A stretch of 64,000 bases of DNA from Neobacillus niacini (GCF_019749295.1 NZ_JACWFG010000002.1:62001-126000); one strand, 5' to 3'. Numbered from the stretch's first letter, positions 1 to 14,565 are shown. The notes: generated from the letters alone by a model not told the origin. Program-made: numbers and translations.

Positions 1-8
1 ATAAAATC

Positions 9-30
9 CAGAGGGACGGTTCTTGCGGTA
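9..30 (+). repeat. GGGACGGTTC-family dispersed repeat, copy 1
   Basis: The segment contains GAGGGACGGTTCTTGCGGT, matching the copies near 2150, 37264 and 37311. It sits at the window edge, so the gene it follows, if any, cannot be seen. The family resembles the REP-like sequences linked to RAYT (Y1) transposases in Firmicutes, but that link is inference and no transposase is present here. Confidence 0.7.
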
Positions 31-108
31 CTCATAAATGAACACTGCATACTAACCGCTTCCATACCTGAGAATTCTTATACACTAAGAAAACTCTTGA
101 GAAAAAAA

Positions 109-138
109 GCCATCAGAACCGTCCCCACGGTTCACGGT
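109..138 (-). repeat. GGGGACGGTTC-family repeat after the HAD gene, copy 2
   Basis: On the minus strand the HAD stop codon TGA is followed at once by ACCGTGAACCGTGGGGACGG and TTCTGATGGC. GAACCGT-GGGG-ACGGTTC forms a 7-bp stem with a GGGG loop. A run of seven T follows on that strand, so this copy may act as the terminator of the HAD gene. Confidence 0.75.
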
Positions 139-948
139 TCACCCCAGCACTAACTTTTCTATCGCATAGGCCACTCCATTTTCATTATTGGATAGTGTAT
201 GGAATTGGGCTGCTTCTTTTACTACTGATACTGCATTGGCCATGGCCACGCCGCAGCCGGCGTATTCAATCATGCTTAGGTCGTTTTCGCCATCGCCGAT
301 GCAGATGACTTCTTCCCGTGTAATCCCAAGCTTTTCGGCTAGCAGTTTGACTGCATTTCCTTTGCTGACGCTAGGGTCAAGGATTTCCAAGAAGAACGGA
401 GTACTTTTAACGAATGTATATTTGTCCCAGAATTCTTCAGGGATATTACCAATTATCGTATCCAAACGTTCCGGTTCATCAATAAACATTACCTTTGGGA
501 TCACCATATCCTTTGCTACTTCATCCATTGGCAGGTAATGAAGAGGAATTTGATTGATATGGGCTTCATGAATGGTGTATTTGCTGATCTCTCGATTAGG
601 TGTAAAAAGATTTTCGGTATCAAAGAAATGGAGCGGTGAATTGAGTCTTAGACTTAAGTCGTATAGCTCTTTTAAGTTTTCATAGTTTAAGGTAATTTGG
701 GATTCAACATCCTGGTTGTATGTATTTTGCACAAGCGCACCATTAAAGGTAATCACATATTCGTCTTCATCATTTAATTTCAATTCCTCAATGATCGATT
801 GGACACCGACGATGGGACGCCCCGTACAAATTACCACCTTGACTCCTTTTGCCTTGGCCGCTTGAATGGCGTCATTTACTTCTTTTGTAATTTCTTTACG
901 ATCATTCATCAATGTTCCATCAATATCAATTGCTACTAATTTATACAA
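139..948 (-). CDS. HAD-superfamily Cof-type sugar-phosphate phosphatase
   Basis: This is a cytoplasmic HAD hydrolase of the Cof/YidA subfamily (type IIB cap), 269 residues, the usual length. All four HAD motifs are visible: DIDGTL with the catalytic Asp8/Asp10 pair, CTGRP with Thr42, Lys196 in SKGNA, and GDGEND with Asp219 and Asp223. Family members dephosphorylate sugar phosphates, nucleotides or cofactors with broad specificity, so the true substrate cannot be named. The start is supported by GGAGGAGAAGA just upstream. It is transcribed alone, away from the histidinol-phosphatase gene, and its stop codon abuts a dispersed repeat that probably terminates transcription. Confidence 0.9.
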   Translation of the reverse strand: MYKLVAIDIDGTLMNDRKEITKEVNDAIQAAKAKGVKVVICTGRPIVGVQSIIEELKLNDEDEYVITFNGALVQNTYNQDVESQITLNYENLKELYDLSLRLNSPLHFFDTENLFTPNREISKYTIHEAHINQIPLHYLPMDEVAKDMVIPKVMFIDEPERLDTIIGNIPEEFWDKYTFVKSTPFFLEILDPSVSKGNAVKLLAEKLGITREEVICIGDGENDLSMIEYAGCGVAMANAVSVVKEAAQFHTLSNNENGVAYAIEKLVLG

Positions 949-1011
949 ATCTTCTCCTCCTGTTTCTGGTTGTCAGTAAAGTATATACCCATACTACAAG
1001 AATGACTCTTA

Positions 1012-1272
1012 TTAATCCAGACTATTACTAAATTCCTGAGCACCCAAACGGATTTTAAGGGATAATAGTGCTGTAAGCTTGACCCAAATTCCTTCTACTT
1101 CCAATGATGTCCAAACAATATATTGCAGCATCCCAGAAGTCTGTTGAGACCTAGTAGGAAAATTATCACTTTTCCTCCAATAACCTGCCTGGTTTCCATA
1201 AGATACATTCATCAAAGCTATATCTCTTCGAAGATACACAGCCTTTAAATGCTGGTATTGCAACTGAATCAT
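1012..1272 (-). pseudogene. Decayed nitroreductase fragment (frameshifted)
   Basis: The minus strand encodes a piece ending in SDNFP, TSGMLQYIVWTSLEVEGI and then nonsense. Removing one T from the ATTTGGG run near 1086 restores EGIGSSLQHYYPL, the conserved segment of YdgI/YodC-type nitroreductases (typically QSSG-QY-VWTAL-GIG-NLQHYNPL). The N-terminal two thirds and the C-terminal tail are missing or unrecognisable. It occupies most of the 949-1360 intergenic region between two divergent genes. I regard it as a dead FMN-dependent oxidoreductase remnant, not a functional small gene. Confidence 0.7.
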
Positions 1273-1360
1273 CTGGTCTTATTTCTAACCTTTAACATTG
1301 GACAACTGTGAATATATTCCCTATAGTAAATTTTAAAAGAATACTAGGAGATTGGAAAAT

Positions 1361-2149
1361 ATGTACATTATGGACTACCATCATCATACTAACCATTCCT
1401 TTGACTCCACCGCTCGTATGGTAGATGTATGCAAAAAGGCGATAGAAAACGAGATTCAGGAAATTTGCTTTACCGAACATTTCTCGGTTAACCCACTGGC
1501 ACCTACCTACGGTCACATCGTTTTTGAAGATTACTTGAATGAAATTCATTCTTGTCAGGAACAATTTCACAGCCAATTAATCATAAAAGCCGGAATCGAA
1601 CTTTGTGAGCCCCATCTGCTGAAAGACCAATATGATGAAACACTACAGCCGCTAAACTTAGATTTCATTTTAGGTTCCGTCCATAATCTCAACAACCAAA
1701 AACTTCGTATTGCTCTCAAAGATCATAGTGTAGAAGCCTATACTCACTATTTCAACGAACTATATCAGATGGTATGTACAGCAGATATCGATGTGATCGC
1801 CCATTTCGATTTAATGAAACGGTACGCCTATAAGGAACACGGTCTATATGAATTTCTAGAACATCAAGAAATCATCGAGGCCATTTTGAAGAAAGTGATT
1901 GATAGAAACATAGGAATCGAGATTAATACCTCTGGACTCAAGACGAGTCTAAGACAGACAATGCCCTCCATCGAAATTATCCAGCTGTATAAAGATCTCG
2001 GTGGGGAAATCTTAACGATCGGATCTGACTCGCACAGCGCCGATACCGTTGGAGCCAACTTCTCCGACGCCCTATCACTGGCAAAGGATTGTGGATTCAA
2101 CTATATCTACAAATTTGATAAAAGAAAGCCGATACCGGTAAAAATATAA
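1361..2149 (+). CDS. PHP-family histidinol-phosphatase (HisJ/HisK type)
   Basis: The protein has the PHP metal-site signatures in order: DYHHHTNHS at the N-terminus, FTEH near residue 40, a glutamate in GIELCEP, GSVHNL, IAHFDLMKRY, and GSDSH near the C-terminus. Histidinol-phosphatases of this class hydrolyse L-histidinol phosphate in the penultimate step of histidine synthesis using a trinuclear metal centre. At 262 residues it has the normal length. I chose ATG 1361 because AGGAG at 1346-1350 lies 10 bases upstream; an in-frame TTG at 1352 is too close to that site. No other his genes are nearby, as in Bacillus, where hisJ stands apart from the his operon. Specificity rests on family resemblance. 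Confidence 0.85.
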   Translation: MYIMDYHHHTNHSFDSTARMVDVCKKAIENEIQEICFTEHFSVNPLAPTYGHIVFEDYLNEIHSCQEQFHSQLIIKAGIELCEPHLLKDQYDETLQPLNLDFILGSVHNLNNQKLRIALKDHSVEAYTHYFNELYQMVCTADIDVIAHFDLMKRYAYKEHGLYEFLEHQEIIEAILKKVIDRNIGIEINTSGLKTSLRQTMPSIEIIQLYKDLGGEILTIGSDSHSADTVGANFSDALSLAKDCGFNYIYKFDKRKPIPVKI

Positions 2150-2173
2150 ACCGTGGGGACGGTTCTCGCGGTC
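2150..2173 (+). repeat. GGGGACGGTTC-family repeat directly after hisJ stop, copy 3
   Basis: ACCGTGGGGACGGTTCTCGC begins at the base after the TAA stop codon, in the same orientation as the gene. AACCGT-GGGG-ACGGTT is a perfect 6-bp hairpin. Confidence 0.75.
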
Positions 2174-2262
2174 AAATTCAAGGGCATCTGCTTCTCATAT
2201 CGACACAACAATATGGGGCAATATCCCAATGTAAATTGCATTAGAAAATCCAAATAAGTAAA

Positions 2263-2309
2263 AAGGAACGGGGTCTTGCACAGCTAGTGTGAGCAAAAAC
2301 CCGTTCCTT
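2263..2309. terminator. Bidirectional terminator between convergent genes
   Basis: AAGGAACGGG at 2263-2272 pairs with CCCGTTCCTT at 2300-2309, and an inner TTGC-ACA/TGT-GAGCAA pairing extends the stem. It lies between the convergent hisJ and abfA genes. The remaining bases up to 2453 show no gene or other structure. Confidence 0.65.
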
Positions 2310-2453
2310 CTATTCTATATCCATTAAAAGTTTCTCTATTTGAACAAATTCATTGATGGGAGCCAACTACAGTGACTCCTTTATGCCTGGAAATCCCAAT
2401 TTACTAAGAATCCCAAAGAGAAAAGAACCATCAGAACAATTCCAAGGTTACAA

Positions 2454-3986
<1,533 letters not shown>

Positions 3987-4017
3987 TCATATAAAAATGG
4001 GACAAGAAGCAAGCTGG

Positions 4018-4044
4018 TTGGTCCGCAGGAACCGCCCCCCCTGG
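4018..4044 (-). repeat. Divergent GGGGACGGTTC-family repeat after lacZ, copy 4
   Basis: Read on the minus strand, AGGGGGGGCGGTTCCTGCGG follows the lacZ stop codon by about 11 bases. It matches the family consensus with several differences, again in sense orientation relative to the preceding gene. Confidence 0.55.
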
Positions 4045-4054
4045 CTCCCGCTCA

Positions 4055-7174
<3,120 letters not shown>

Positions 7175-7214
7175 TCATCCTCCTGATTACTAGCTTCTAC
7201 GTGCCTGTCACCAC

Positions 7215-8003
7215 TTACTTTTCCGGCCAGATTTTCACCCCTGGCTCAAGCAGCCACTTATGTTCTTCTTCCATAATTCGGTCAGTCCACGGATTATGTT
7301 CGAGGTGTCGAATCATCCAGCAGAAGTACATGGCATAACCAGGTGCCGTCGCTTGTGGATGATCCAATTCACCTGGAATCGTGATGTAACTATTATGTTC
7401 GACACGATACGCTTCAGGTCCTACCATCGCACAACCAAATCCTTGTGGCTTATTAAAACGATAATAATACACTTCAGGCTGATCATGGTGATGCGGCGGG
7501 AAGCTGGACCAGCGGCCAGGGTATGAAATCACCTCTCCAATCACAAGATTGGAGTAGGGTGCAGTGCTGTAGTCAAAAATCGTTCGGATCACCCGTTCCG
7601 CCGTTCCATTCCATACGCCTTCACCTGCAACGGTGCTTTGGCAATCCTCAGGTGTGTATAGTTTTGCATCAAAAACAATATCATTATCTGTTTTTTGGAC
7701 AAGGACCTCACTGCTGGAAAGCGCTGTGATCTTTACCTCAACGCCTTTTGGAATGTGCAAGCACCATGGATCTTCTTCAAAAACGCTATCGCGTTTGATT
7801 TCTTGAGAGTTTCCATTCCACTCTAGAATAACCTCGCCTTCAAGCGGAAGGATCGCTGACTCGTTCTTTCCATCTGAGAGTGTTACCGTTTCCCCTTTTG
7901 CTAACGTATAAATACCGATATCCTGAAGCATATCAGGATGCTTATCTTCCATATCTGTTATCTTTGTATATCCAGGCTGTAAGTCACCTAATTTTTCATA
8001 CAT
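7215..8003 (-). CDS. iolB: 5-deoxy-glucuronate isomerase
   Basis: IolB converts 5-deoxy-D-glucuronate to 2-deoxy-5-keto-D-gluconate, the fourth step of myo-inositol breakdown. The protein is a bicupin of 262 residues, close to the usual 270. The metal-binding motif FPPHHHDQPEVYYYRF is clear in the second cupin, with the typical C-terminal HLEHNPWTDRI segment. Its start overlaps the end of iolJ by 8 bp, indicating translational coupling. A GGTGACAGGCAC motif follows the stop codon and resembles one downstream of the AraC-type gene at 23.8 kb. Confidence 0.93.
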   Translation of the reverse strand: MYEKLGDLQPGYTKITDMEDKHPDMLQDIGIYTLAKGETVTLSDGKNESAILPLEGEVILEWNGNSQEIKRDSVFEEDPWCLHIPKGVEVKITALSSSEVLVQKTDNDIVFDAKLYTPEDCQSTVAGEGVWNGTAERVIRTIFDYSTAPYSNLVIGEVISYPGRWSSFPPHHHDQPEVYYYRFNKPQGFGCAMVGPEAYRVEHNSYITIPGELDHPQATAPGYAMYFCWMIRHLEHNPWTDRIMEEEHKWLLEPGVKIWPEK

Positions 8004-8853
8004 TGAGTATTTCCTCCTTTACCCGCCCAACACTTTCGAACATTTCCATATGTTTTTTCACATTTTCTGCCGCAGCTGCAATCACGCTTTCATGGTAGGA
8101 AAAATAATCCTTAAATGGCGCCTGGGTATTAACAGCATCAACAACTCTATTAAAAGTAGCAGTCGCGACATTTATTTTTCGAATTCCATTAGAAATGCAG
8201 GTGCGAAAATCAGCTTCAGATATTCCCGAACCACCATGAAGAACCAATGGAATGTCTACTAAACTGTTAATCTCTTCTAATCGGTCAATTCGCAAGTTAG
8301 GTTCACCTTTATAGACACCATGCGCATTCCCAATCGCAAGGGCGAGTGCGTCAACCTTCGTCTCAGCAGCAAACTTCACGGCTTGTTCCGTCGATGTGAT
8401 CAACACTTCCAAGTCAACCGATCCATCTTCACTGCCGCCTACCTGACCAATTTCAGCTTCCACCGTAGCCCCATATTCACGAGCAATGGCAGCCATCTTC
8501 TTCGTTTCCGAAATATTTTTATCCAGGGGATGATGAGAGCCGTCATACATAATGGAAGAAAAACCGATTTTCAGCGCTTCGCGAATTCTTTCTTCTGTTA
8601 AGCCATGGTCAAAGTGGACCGCAACCGGAACACTGGCATTCTTTGCTGCCGCCACCATCGCAGGGCCAATTATATGCAAGGGCGAGTGTTTCAAACGTAC
8701 CTCCGCAATTTGTAAAATAAGCGGGGAGCGGAGTTCTTCCGCCGCCTTTACCGCTCCCATGACCATTTCAAAGTTCGCCACACTAAACGCCCCAACACCG
8801 TACCCATTTTCCTCAGCATGAGTGAGAATCTCTTTCATTTTTACTAATGGCAT
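7996..8853 (-). CDS. iolJ: 6-phospho-5-dehydro-2-deoxy-D-gluconate aldolase
   Basis: IolJ is a class II, zinc-dependent aldolase of the FbaA family. It splits 2-deoxy-5-keto-D-gluconate-6-phosphate into dihydroxyacetone phosphate and malonate semialdehyde. Visible landmarks are the zinc and catalytic site VAVHFDHG near residue 80, EAEIGQVGG, AIGNAHGVYKG and VLHGGSGI, followed by RKINVATATF. At 285 residues it has the normal length. It lies between iolE and iolB in one tightly packed operon, which favours IolJ over a glycolytic or tagatose aldolase. Confidence 0.93.
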   Translation of the reverse strand: MPLVKMKEILTHAEENGYGVGAFSVANFEMVMGAVKAAEELRSPLILQIAEVRLKHSPLHIIGPAMVAAAKNASVPVAVHFDHGLTEERIREALKIGFSSIMYDGSHHPLDKNISETKKMAAIAREYGATVEAEIGQVGGSEDGSVDLEVLITSTEQAVKFAAETKVDALALAIGNAHGVYKGEPNLRIDRLEEINSLVDIPLVLHGGSGISEADFRTCISNGIRKINVATATFNRVVDAVNTQAPFKDYFSYHESVIAAAAENVKKHMEMFESVGRVKEEILNV

Positions 8854-8865
8854 CTTACTTCTCCT

Positions 8866-9756
8866 TTATAGCCCGCTTTGCTCACGGATATAGTCTCGTG
8901 CTTTTAACGCATATTCTAAAGGGTTGGCCTTAGCTGGATCTTGTTCGGCCTCGACCACAAACCATCCTTTATAACCAGCACCTTCCAATTTTTCAAATAC
9001 AGGCTTAAAGTCAATCACACCATCACCCGGAACAGTAAAAACTCCTTCTTTTACAGCTTGAAGGAAGCTTAACTTCCCTTCACGAACCTCATTGGCTACA
9101 TCAATTCGAACATCTTTCAAATGAACATGGTGAATTCGATCCATATGCTTTTCCAGGACGTGCAAATGATTTTCTCCTGAAAAAACAAGATGTCCTGTAT
9201 CGTAGAGGAGCGAAACCTTTTTTGGATCAGTGTCTGTCATCAGCCTGTCAATCTCCTGTGCAGTTTGGATCCCCGTCCCCATATGATGGTGGTACACAAT
9301 TTTCATCCCTTTTTCTGCTGCAAGATCCCCGAGAAGGTGTATGCCTTCTACTAATAACGTCCATTCTTCCTCCGTGAAAACCGGTTTTTGCTCAAACAGA
9401 GGAGTCTCCATCTGACCTTGAATACTGTTGCCTTGTTCCGAAACGACAATCACCTTGGCACCCATTTCATATAAAAAATCCCGGTGCTCTATAAAGGCCT
9501 TCGTAGTTTCTTCATATGGCTTTGACGTTAAAAATGCACTGAACCAAGCGCTCGCAATTTCAAGTCCCCGCAGTCCTAAAGCCTTTTTTAATACTTCTGT
9601 ATCACGTGGATATTTATTTCCTACCTCGCTGCCAGAAAATCCTGCAAGCGCCATTTCACTGACACATTGCTCAAACGTGATTTCTCCGCCAAGCTCCGGC
9701 ATATCATCATTGGTCCAACCGATTGGCGCAATCGCCAGCTTCACATCTTGAAACAT
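8866..9756 (-). CDS. iolE: Inosose dehydratase
   Basis: IolE dehydrates 2-keto-myo-inositol to 3D-(3,5/4)-trihydroxycyclohexane-1,2-dione. The 296-residue protein is an AP-endonuclease-type TIM barrel. It shows the family start [16 protein letters not shown], the metal-ligand region [11 protein letters not shown], a LLYDTGHL strand, HHVHLKDVR, and the C-terminal [10 protein letters not shown]. It sits 17 bp after iolD and 12 bp before iolJ in the operon. Confidence 0.94.
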   Translation of the reverse strand: MFQDVKLAIAPIGWTNDDMPELGGEITFEQCVSEMALAGFSGSEVGNKYPRDTEVLKKALGLRGLEIASAWFSAFLTSKPYEETTKAFIEHRDFLYEMGAKVIVVSEQGNSIQGQMETPLFEQKPVFTEEEWTLLVEGIHLLGDLAAEKGMKIVYHHHMGTGIQTAQEIDRLMTDTDPKKVSLLYDTGHLVFSGENHLHVLEKHMDRIHHVHLKDVRIDVANEVREGKLSFLQAVKEGVFTVPGDGVIDFKPVFEKLEGAGYKGWFVVEAEQDPAKANPLEYALKARDYIREQSGL

Positions 9757-9773
9757 TTGTTTTCCCCCTCAAG

Positions 9774-11693
9774 TTAGTAAGCACGTGCTTTCACAAGATT
9801 TGATACTTTATTTTGATAAGCAGCTTGAATACTTTCTTTTTTCGAAACCTCAGCCACGCCGACATTCCACCAGGACTCATAGCCGTGTGTCATGGTTTTC
9901 GGAAGTACTTTAATATCAATTAAGGTGCTGACAGCCTGCCTTTTCGAATCAATAAGTGCTGCTTCTAATTCTTCCATGTTAGTAACAGAATAGGTTTTGA
10001 CTCCGTAACCTTCTGCAACTTTTGCATAATCGATGGTCATGATTGGGCCATCCAGCTTCCCAGTTTCAGGATTGCGTTTACGGAATTCCGTCGCAAAGCT
10101 GCCCATGCCATTTTCCATTTGCAAATTATTAATACAGCCGAAGCCGGAGTTATCAAACAGAACGACATTGATTTTTTTGCCTTCTTGAACGCTTGTCACG
10201 AGTTCTGAATGAAGCATTAAATAACTTCCGTCTCCTGACATCGCGTATACTTCTTTTTCAGGCTGTGCAAGCTTTGCCCCAAACGCACCCGCAATCTCAT
10301 ATCCCATACAGGAATAGCCGTATTCCATGTGATAGGTATTACGCGCCTTTGAAACCCACATCCGCTGAAGGTCACCTGGCAAACTGCCAGAAGCACCGAC
10401 AATGATGGAATTGTCATCAATAAGCTCATTCACCTTGCCAATGACACTCGTCTGTGTCAGCGCAGAACGGAATACCTCTTTATATTCAGGAAGCGTTTCA
10501 TCCAAATGTCCTGCAACCTCTGGTGTGAAGCCTTCCCCGTACGTGATACTGGTGAGTCGGTTTAACTCCTCTTCCCATGCTACCTTCGCTTCTGTAATTT
10601 CATTTTTATAAGCACTGCGATAATCCCCAAGTTCATCCTTAATCGCTTCGAGTCCAGCCTTGGCATCTGCCACTACTTTCACTGCGTCGAGCTTCGCTGC
10701 GTGGAATTCTGAAATATTGATGGTTAAAACGTCCGCATGGGCAAACAGTTGCTTGGAAGCTGTTGTGAAATCAGTAAATCGAGTCCCGACTGCAATGATT
10801 AAGTCGGCGTCTCCTGCAATTGAATTGGCCGCTGAATTCCCAGTAACGCCAAGTCCGCCAAGGTTAAGAGGCAAAAAGCTTTCGACTCCGCTTTTCCCTG
10901 CCTGGGTTTCACCAAATGGGATGTTAAATCTCTTCGCAAATTGAAGGAAAGTCTCAGCTGCTTCTGAATAGCGGACACCGCCACCAAAAATCATGAATGG
11001 CTTCTTTTTGGACCGAATAAGTTGAACTGCATCAGTAACGCTTTCTTTTGATGGCTGGCGACGCTCGATTCGGTGTACTCTCTTCGCAAAGAATGATTCT
11101 GGGAAATCCCACGCTTCTCCTTGTACATCCTGTGGAAGAGAAACCGTAACCGCACCGGTATCAGCTGGATTTGTTAACACACGCATGGCGTTAATAAGCG
11201 CTGACATTAATTGCTCTGGACGACTAACTCGATCCCAATATTTACTTACAGCACGGAATGCATCATTGGTGGATATGGATAAATCATGTGTTTGTTCAAT
11301 TTGTTGGAGAACCGGATCAGGCTGGCGGGTGACGAACACATCTCCAGGAAGCAGGAGCAGGGGAATATTGTTCGCTGTCGACGTCGCCGCAGAGGTAATC
11401 ATATTCGCTGAGCCTGGACCCACTGAAGCGGTACATGCCATAATTTGTTTCCGATGCTTTTGTTTCGCAAACGCCATCGCGGCATTCGCCATTCCCTGTT
11501 CATTACGACCTTGATAGACTTCTAGTTCACCAGGATCTTCTTCAAGGGCCTGCCCAAGGCCAAGGACATTCCCATGACCAAAAATAGTGAATATCCCTTT
11601 TACAAATCGTTGTTGCTTGTTATCAAATTCTACATATTGCGCATTAAGAAATTTCACAAGAGCCTGTGAAACCGTTAAACGGATGGTACTCAT
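9774..11693 (-). CDS. iolD: 3D-(3,5/4)-trihydroxycyclohexane-1,2-dione acylhydrolase
   Basis: IolD is a thiamine-diphosphate enzyme that opens the six-membered ring of inositol catabolism, giving 5-deoxy-glucuronate. The N-terminal Pyr domain carries FGHGNVLG and [10 protein letters not shown], a central domain follows, and the C-terminal PP domain has the ThDP motif [12 protein letters not shown] to [12 protein letters not shown] place the start at ATG 11693 ([15 protein letters not shown]), giving 639 residues as in Bacillus, with GAGGGG upstream. An in-frame extension to 11756 would run into repeat DNA. A terminator-like hairpin and a 52-bp repeat array separate it from iolA, so expression from iolD onward may be attenuated. 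Confidence 0.94.
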   Translation of the reverse strand: MSTIRLTVSQALVKFLNAQYVEFDNKQQRFVKGIFTIFGHGNVLGLGQALEEDPGELEVYQGRNEQGMANAAMAFAKQKHRKQIMACTASVGPGSANMITSAATSTANNIPLLLLPGDVFVTRQPDPVLQQIEQTHDLSISTNDAFRAVSKYWDRVSRPEQLMSALINAMRVLTNPADTGAVTVSLPQDVQGEAWDFPESFFAKRVHRIERRQPSKESVTDAVQLIRSKKKPFMIFGGGVRYSEAAETFLQFAKRFNIPFGETQAGKSGVESFLPLNLGGLGVTGNSAANSIAGDADLIIAVGTRFTDFTTASKQLFAHADVLTINISEFHAAKLDAVKVVADAKAGLEAIKDELGDYRSAYKNEITEAKVAWEEELNRLTSITYGEGFTPEVAGHLDETLPEYKEVFRSALTQTSVIGKVNELIDDNSIIVGASGSLPGDLQRMWVSKARNTYHMEYGYSCMGYEIAGAFGAKLAQPEKEVYAMSGDGSYLMLHSELVTSVQEGKKINVVLFDNSGFGCINNLQMENGMGSFATEFRKRNPETGKLDGPIMTIDYAKVAEGYGVKTYSVTNMEELEAALIDSKRQAVSTLIDIKVLPKTMTHGYESWWNVGVAEVSKKESIQAAYQNKVSNLVKARAY

Positions 11694-11725
11694 AGTAGTT
11701 AAAACCCCTCTTATTTTGATATTTC

Positions 11726-11843
11726 GGGTACCAACCACCTCTTTTGGTGACCGCATTCCCCAAATCTACCTCTTCTCGGGCACCAAACACCTCTTTTGGT
11801 GACCGTGTTCCCCAAATCTACCTCTTCTTGGGCACCAAAAACC
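11726..11843. repeat. 52-bp tandem repeat, 2.3 copies
   Basis: Units begin GGGTACC at 11726, GGGCACC at 11778 and GGGCACC at 11830, giving an exact 52-bp period. Each unit carries TTTGGTGACCG and CCCCAAATCTACCTCTTC. It shares period and landmarks (GGGCAC, GTGACCG, TTC) with the array at 26304-26519. Confidence 0.85.
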
Positions 11844-11856
11844 TTATCCTTTTCTA

Positions 11857-11897
11857 AAAATAAAAAAGGGAATAGAGCACGGATTGGCTCCATCCCC
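11857..11897 (-). terminator. Terminator-like hairpin between iolA and iolD
   Basis: On the minus strand GGGGATGGAGC (11897-11887) pairs with GCTCTATTCCC (11878-11868), 11 bp including two G-T pairs, and TTTTTTATTTTT follows. It lies inside the iol operon just after the iolA stop, so it probably reduces read-through into iolDEJB. Confidence 0.7.
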
Positions 11898-11905
11898 TAT
11901 CAATG

Positions 11906-13366
11906 TTAGACATAACGAGCAGTTAGCATTTTCTTTCTTGTATAGAATTCAACGCCATCTGTACCATTGGCATGAAGGTCTCCGTAGAAGGAATCTTTGT
12001 ATCCTGAGAATGGGAAGAACGCCATCGGTGCCGGTACTCCGATATTCACACCAAGCATTCCCGCATCGATACTTTCACGGAACTGACGAACAGCCGATGC
12101 ACTATCCGTAAACAGACAAGCACCATTGGCAAATGAGGAGGCATTCGCCAATTCAATACCTTCACTTAAATCCTTCACACGAACGATCGATAAAACAGGT
12201 GCGAAGATTTCATCCTGCCAAATCTTCATTTCTTGCGTAACGTTATCAAAAATAGTCGGGCCAACGTAATACCCTTCACCATTCACCGCTTCGTCCTTGC
12301 GTCCATCACGAAGCAATGTCGCACCCTCTTCAATTCCAGCTTCGATGTAACCCAGGGTCCGCTGTTTCGCATTGTCACGAATAACCGGTCCTAAGAATAC
12401 CCCTTCATCCAACCCATTACCGATCACAATATCATCAGCCGCTTTTTTCAATCTTTCAATTAATTCATCGGCAATCGATTCTTCCACTGCCACAACGGCT
12501 GCTGCCATACAACGTTCACCCGCAGAACCAAACGCGGCGCCGATAATTTGTGATGTAGCCACATCCAAATTTGCATCACGTAACACGATTGAGTGATTTT
12601 TTGCACCGGCAAGTGCTTGAACACGCTTCAAGTTGGCTGTACCTGTTTTGTATACATACTCCGCTACAGGCTGAGATCCGACAAAGGAGATAGCCTTCAC
12701 AAGCTTGTGCTCTAACAAACCGTTTACGACATCATGAGCTCCATTCACAATATTTAAAACGCCTTTTGGAAGACCTGCTTCTTCAAATAACTCTGCAAGT
12801 CTTGCCGCTAATAGTGGTGTCCGCTCAGATGGCTTTAATACGAAGGTATTTCCACAAGCAATCGCTAGCGGGAACATCCAGCAAGGGACCATCATCGGGA
12901 AGTTAAAGGGAGTAATCCCGCCGACTACCCCAATTGGGTAACGGTACATGCCTGACTCTAAACCGGCGGCAATATCAGGAAGCTGTTTTCCCATCATGAG
13001 TGTTGGTACGCCTGCTGCAAATTCCACACACTCGATTCCGCGAAGAACTTCTCCGTGCGCCTCGGCAAAGCTTTTTCCATTCTCAATCGTTACTAATCTA
13101 GCAAGTTCATCCCAGTTTTCCACAAGCAGCTGCTGGTATTTGAATAGAATCCGACCGCGCTTTGGAACGGGTACCTGAGACCATGTTTTGAATGCTTCGT
13201 TTGCAGCTTGAACTGCCTTTTCAACATCTTCTTTGGTTGAAAGAGGGACAATCGCAAGCTCTTCACCTGTTGCTGGATTATAAACGATTTCTGTTTTATC
13301 GGAAGTTGATTCTACCCATTCGCCGCCAATATAGTTCTTTAACGTTTCTACAGTTGTAACAGTCAT
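11906..13366 (-). CDS. iolA: Methylmalonate/malonate-semialdehyde dehydrogenase (CoA-acylating)
   Basis: IolA (MmsA) oxidises malonate semialdehyde to acetyl-CoA and CO2 with NAD and CoA, the last step of inositol breakdown. The 486-residue protein has the aldehyde dehydrogenase fold, with [16 protein letters not shown] near residue 155, the NAD-site [23 protein letters not shown], and the catalytic cysteine in [17 protein letters not shown] is the signature that separates MmsA-type enzymes from other aldehyde dehydrogenases. Length is normal. It lies between iolC and iolD. Confidence 0.94.
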   Translation of the reverse strand: MTVTTVETLKNYIGGEWVESTSDKTEIVYNPATGEELAIVPLSTKEDVEKAVQAANEAFKTWSQVPVPKRGRILFKYQQLLVENWDELARLVTIENGKSFAEAHGEVLRGIECVEFAAGVPTLMMGKQLPDIAAGLESGMYRYPIGVVGGITPFNFPMMVPCWMFPLAIACGNTFVLKPSERTPLLAARLAELFEEAGLPKGVLNIVNGAHDVVNGLLEHKLVKAISFVGSQPVAEYVYKTGTANLKRVQALAGAKNHSIVLRDANLDVATSQIIGAAFGSAGERCMAAAVVAVEESIADELIERLKKAADDIVIGNGLDEGVFLGPVIRDNAKQRTLGYIEAGIEEGATLLRDGRKDEAVNGEGYYVGPTIFDNVTQEMKIWQDEIFAPVLSIVRVKDLSEGIELANASSFANGACLFTDSASAVRQFRESIDAGMLGVNIGVPAPMAFFPFSGYKDSFYGDLHANGTDGVEFYTRKKMLTARYV

Positions 13367-13395
13367 TTGAAAAATCTCCCTTTCGTTCGTAAAAT

Positions 13396-14397
13396 TTAAG
13401 CTAGTTCATAAACCGCTGTTTCCATATGCTCTATAAGTTCTCCTTTTGTCGGCATCGCATCTGAACAACTGTGACGAGATATCACCAGTGACGCCGAAGC
13501 ACTGCCCATTTTCATTGCTTCTGCTACATCTTTTCCGTTCATCAGTCCATAAATGAAAGCCGAAGCATACGAATCGCCCGCGCCAAAAGTCTTTAACACA
13601 TTCGTGCGGAAAATACCGCTGCGGTGTGAAGCACCGTCTTTTGTATAGGCAATTGAACCGGATCCGCCGTGTTTGATGACAACCAGTTCCGCACGATATG
13701 AAAACCAGCGTGATGCCGTATAATGGTCATTGGATTCTTTTACATTCAATAATTTCTCCATCATGTCGAACTCTTCACGTGTTCCGATAATCACATCGCA
13801 CTTTTCAGCTGCCAGGTTATAATACACAGCTGTCTCTGCCTCATCAGTCCACGTATAAGGGCGATAATCAAGGTCAAAAATAATTCGCACGTCGTGCTTC
13901 ACCGCATACTCAAGGGCAAGGAAGACTGCTTCGCGAGAAGGACTTTTTGCAAGCGCGGTGCCTGACACCAATAACGTTTTTGATTGTTTAATATAGTCTT
14001 CGTCAATCTCAGATGGATGAAGCTTCAAATCGGCCACATTGTCGCGATACATTAAGATGCTGCAATCCTCAGGGCTTTTGATTTCCGTAAAAGCAAGTCC
14101 GGTCACTGCTCCCGTTTGATCAATCTTTACAGCAGAGGTATCAATTTGATTTTTCTCTAAATAGTCGGTAATAAAACGGCCCATTTGGTCATCCGATACT
14201 TTGCCGATAAAACCCGTCTTCTGTCCGAGACGCGCAGAACCAATCGCAATATTGGCAGGAGAACCGCCAACATATTTCGTAAAGGTGCGTGTCTCCTCCA
14301 TCGGACGGTGAATTTCATTGGCATTTAAGTCAATGCACAGTCGCCCAATAGCGATCAGGTCGAAATGCTTGTTCTCGTTAAATTTGATTGAGTTCAT
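13396..14397 (-). CDS. iolC: 5-dehydro-2-deoxygluconokinase
   Basis: IolC phosphorylates 2-deoxy-5-keto-D-gluconate at C6 and belongs to the PfkB/ribokinase family. The N-terminal substrate region [19 protein letters not shown] and [10 protein letters not shown], and the C-terminal ATP/anion-hole motif [11 protein letters not shown] with its catalytic Asp, are clear. I chose ATG 14397 ([18 protein letters not shown]) because GGAAGGAAT lies just upstream; the longer in-frame reading to 14478 is repeat DNA and unlike other IolC proteins. The resulting 333 residues fit the family. Confidence 0.93.
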   Translation of the reverse strand: MNSIKFNENKHFDLIAIGRLCIDLNANEIHRPMEETRTFTKYVGGSPANIAIGSARLGQKTGFIGKVSDDQMGRFITDYLEKNQIDTSAVKIDQTGAVTGLAFTEIKSPEDCSILMYRDNVADLKLHPSEIDEDYIKQSKTLLVSGTALAKSPSREAVFLALEYAVKHDVRIIFDLDYRPYTWTDEAETAVYYNLAAEKCDVIIGTREEFDMMEKLLNVKESNDHYTASRWFSYRAELVVIKHGGSGSIAYTKDGASHRSGIFRTNVLKTFGAGDSYASAFIYGLMNGKDVAEAMKMGSASASLVISRHSCSDAMPTKGELIEHMETAVYELA

Positions 14398-14440
14398 ATT
14401 CCTTCCATCCTTCCTTTTCCTAAGTGATTCCACAGTTTTT

Positions 14441-14545
14441 CGGAGGAATCCCGCCGGAGTTGTTGTAAATTCCGCCAACTTTAAACGAAATCCGCCGATT
14501 TCTACGAAAATCCCAACAACTTTCTACGTTATCCCGCCGAAATGT
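14441..14545. repeat. 21-bp tandem repeat between iolG and iolC, about five degenerate copies
   Basis: Successive units begin ATCCCGCCGGAG, ATTCCGCCAAC, ATCCGCCGAT, ATCCCAACAAC and ATCCCGCCGAA, spaced about 20-22 bases. The array fills most of the 168-bp spacer between iolG and iolC and has no coding potential. Confidence 0.7.
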
Positions 14546-14565
14546 GCCAAACAGAGAAAAATAGA

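Noticed and set aside
11711..11893. A 60-codon minus-strand frame across the 52-bp repeat near iolD
   Set aside because: It is an effect of the tandem repeats; it contains the terminator hairpin and has no ribosome site.
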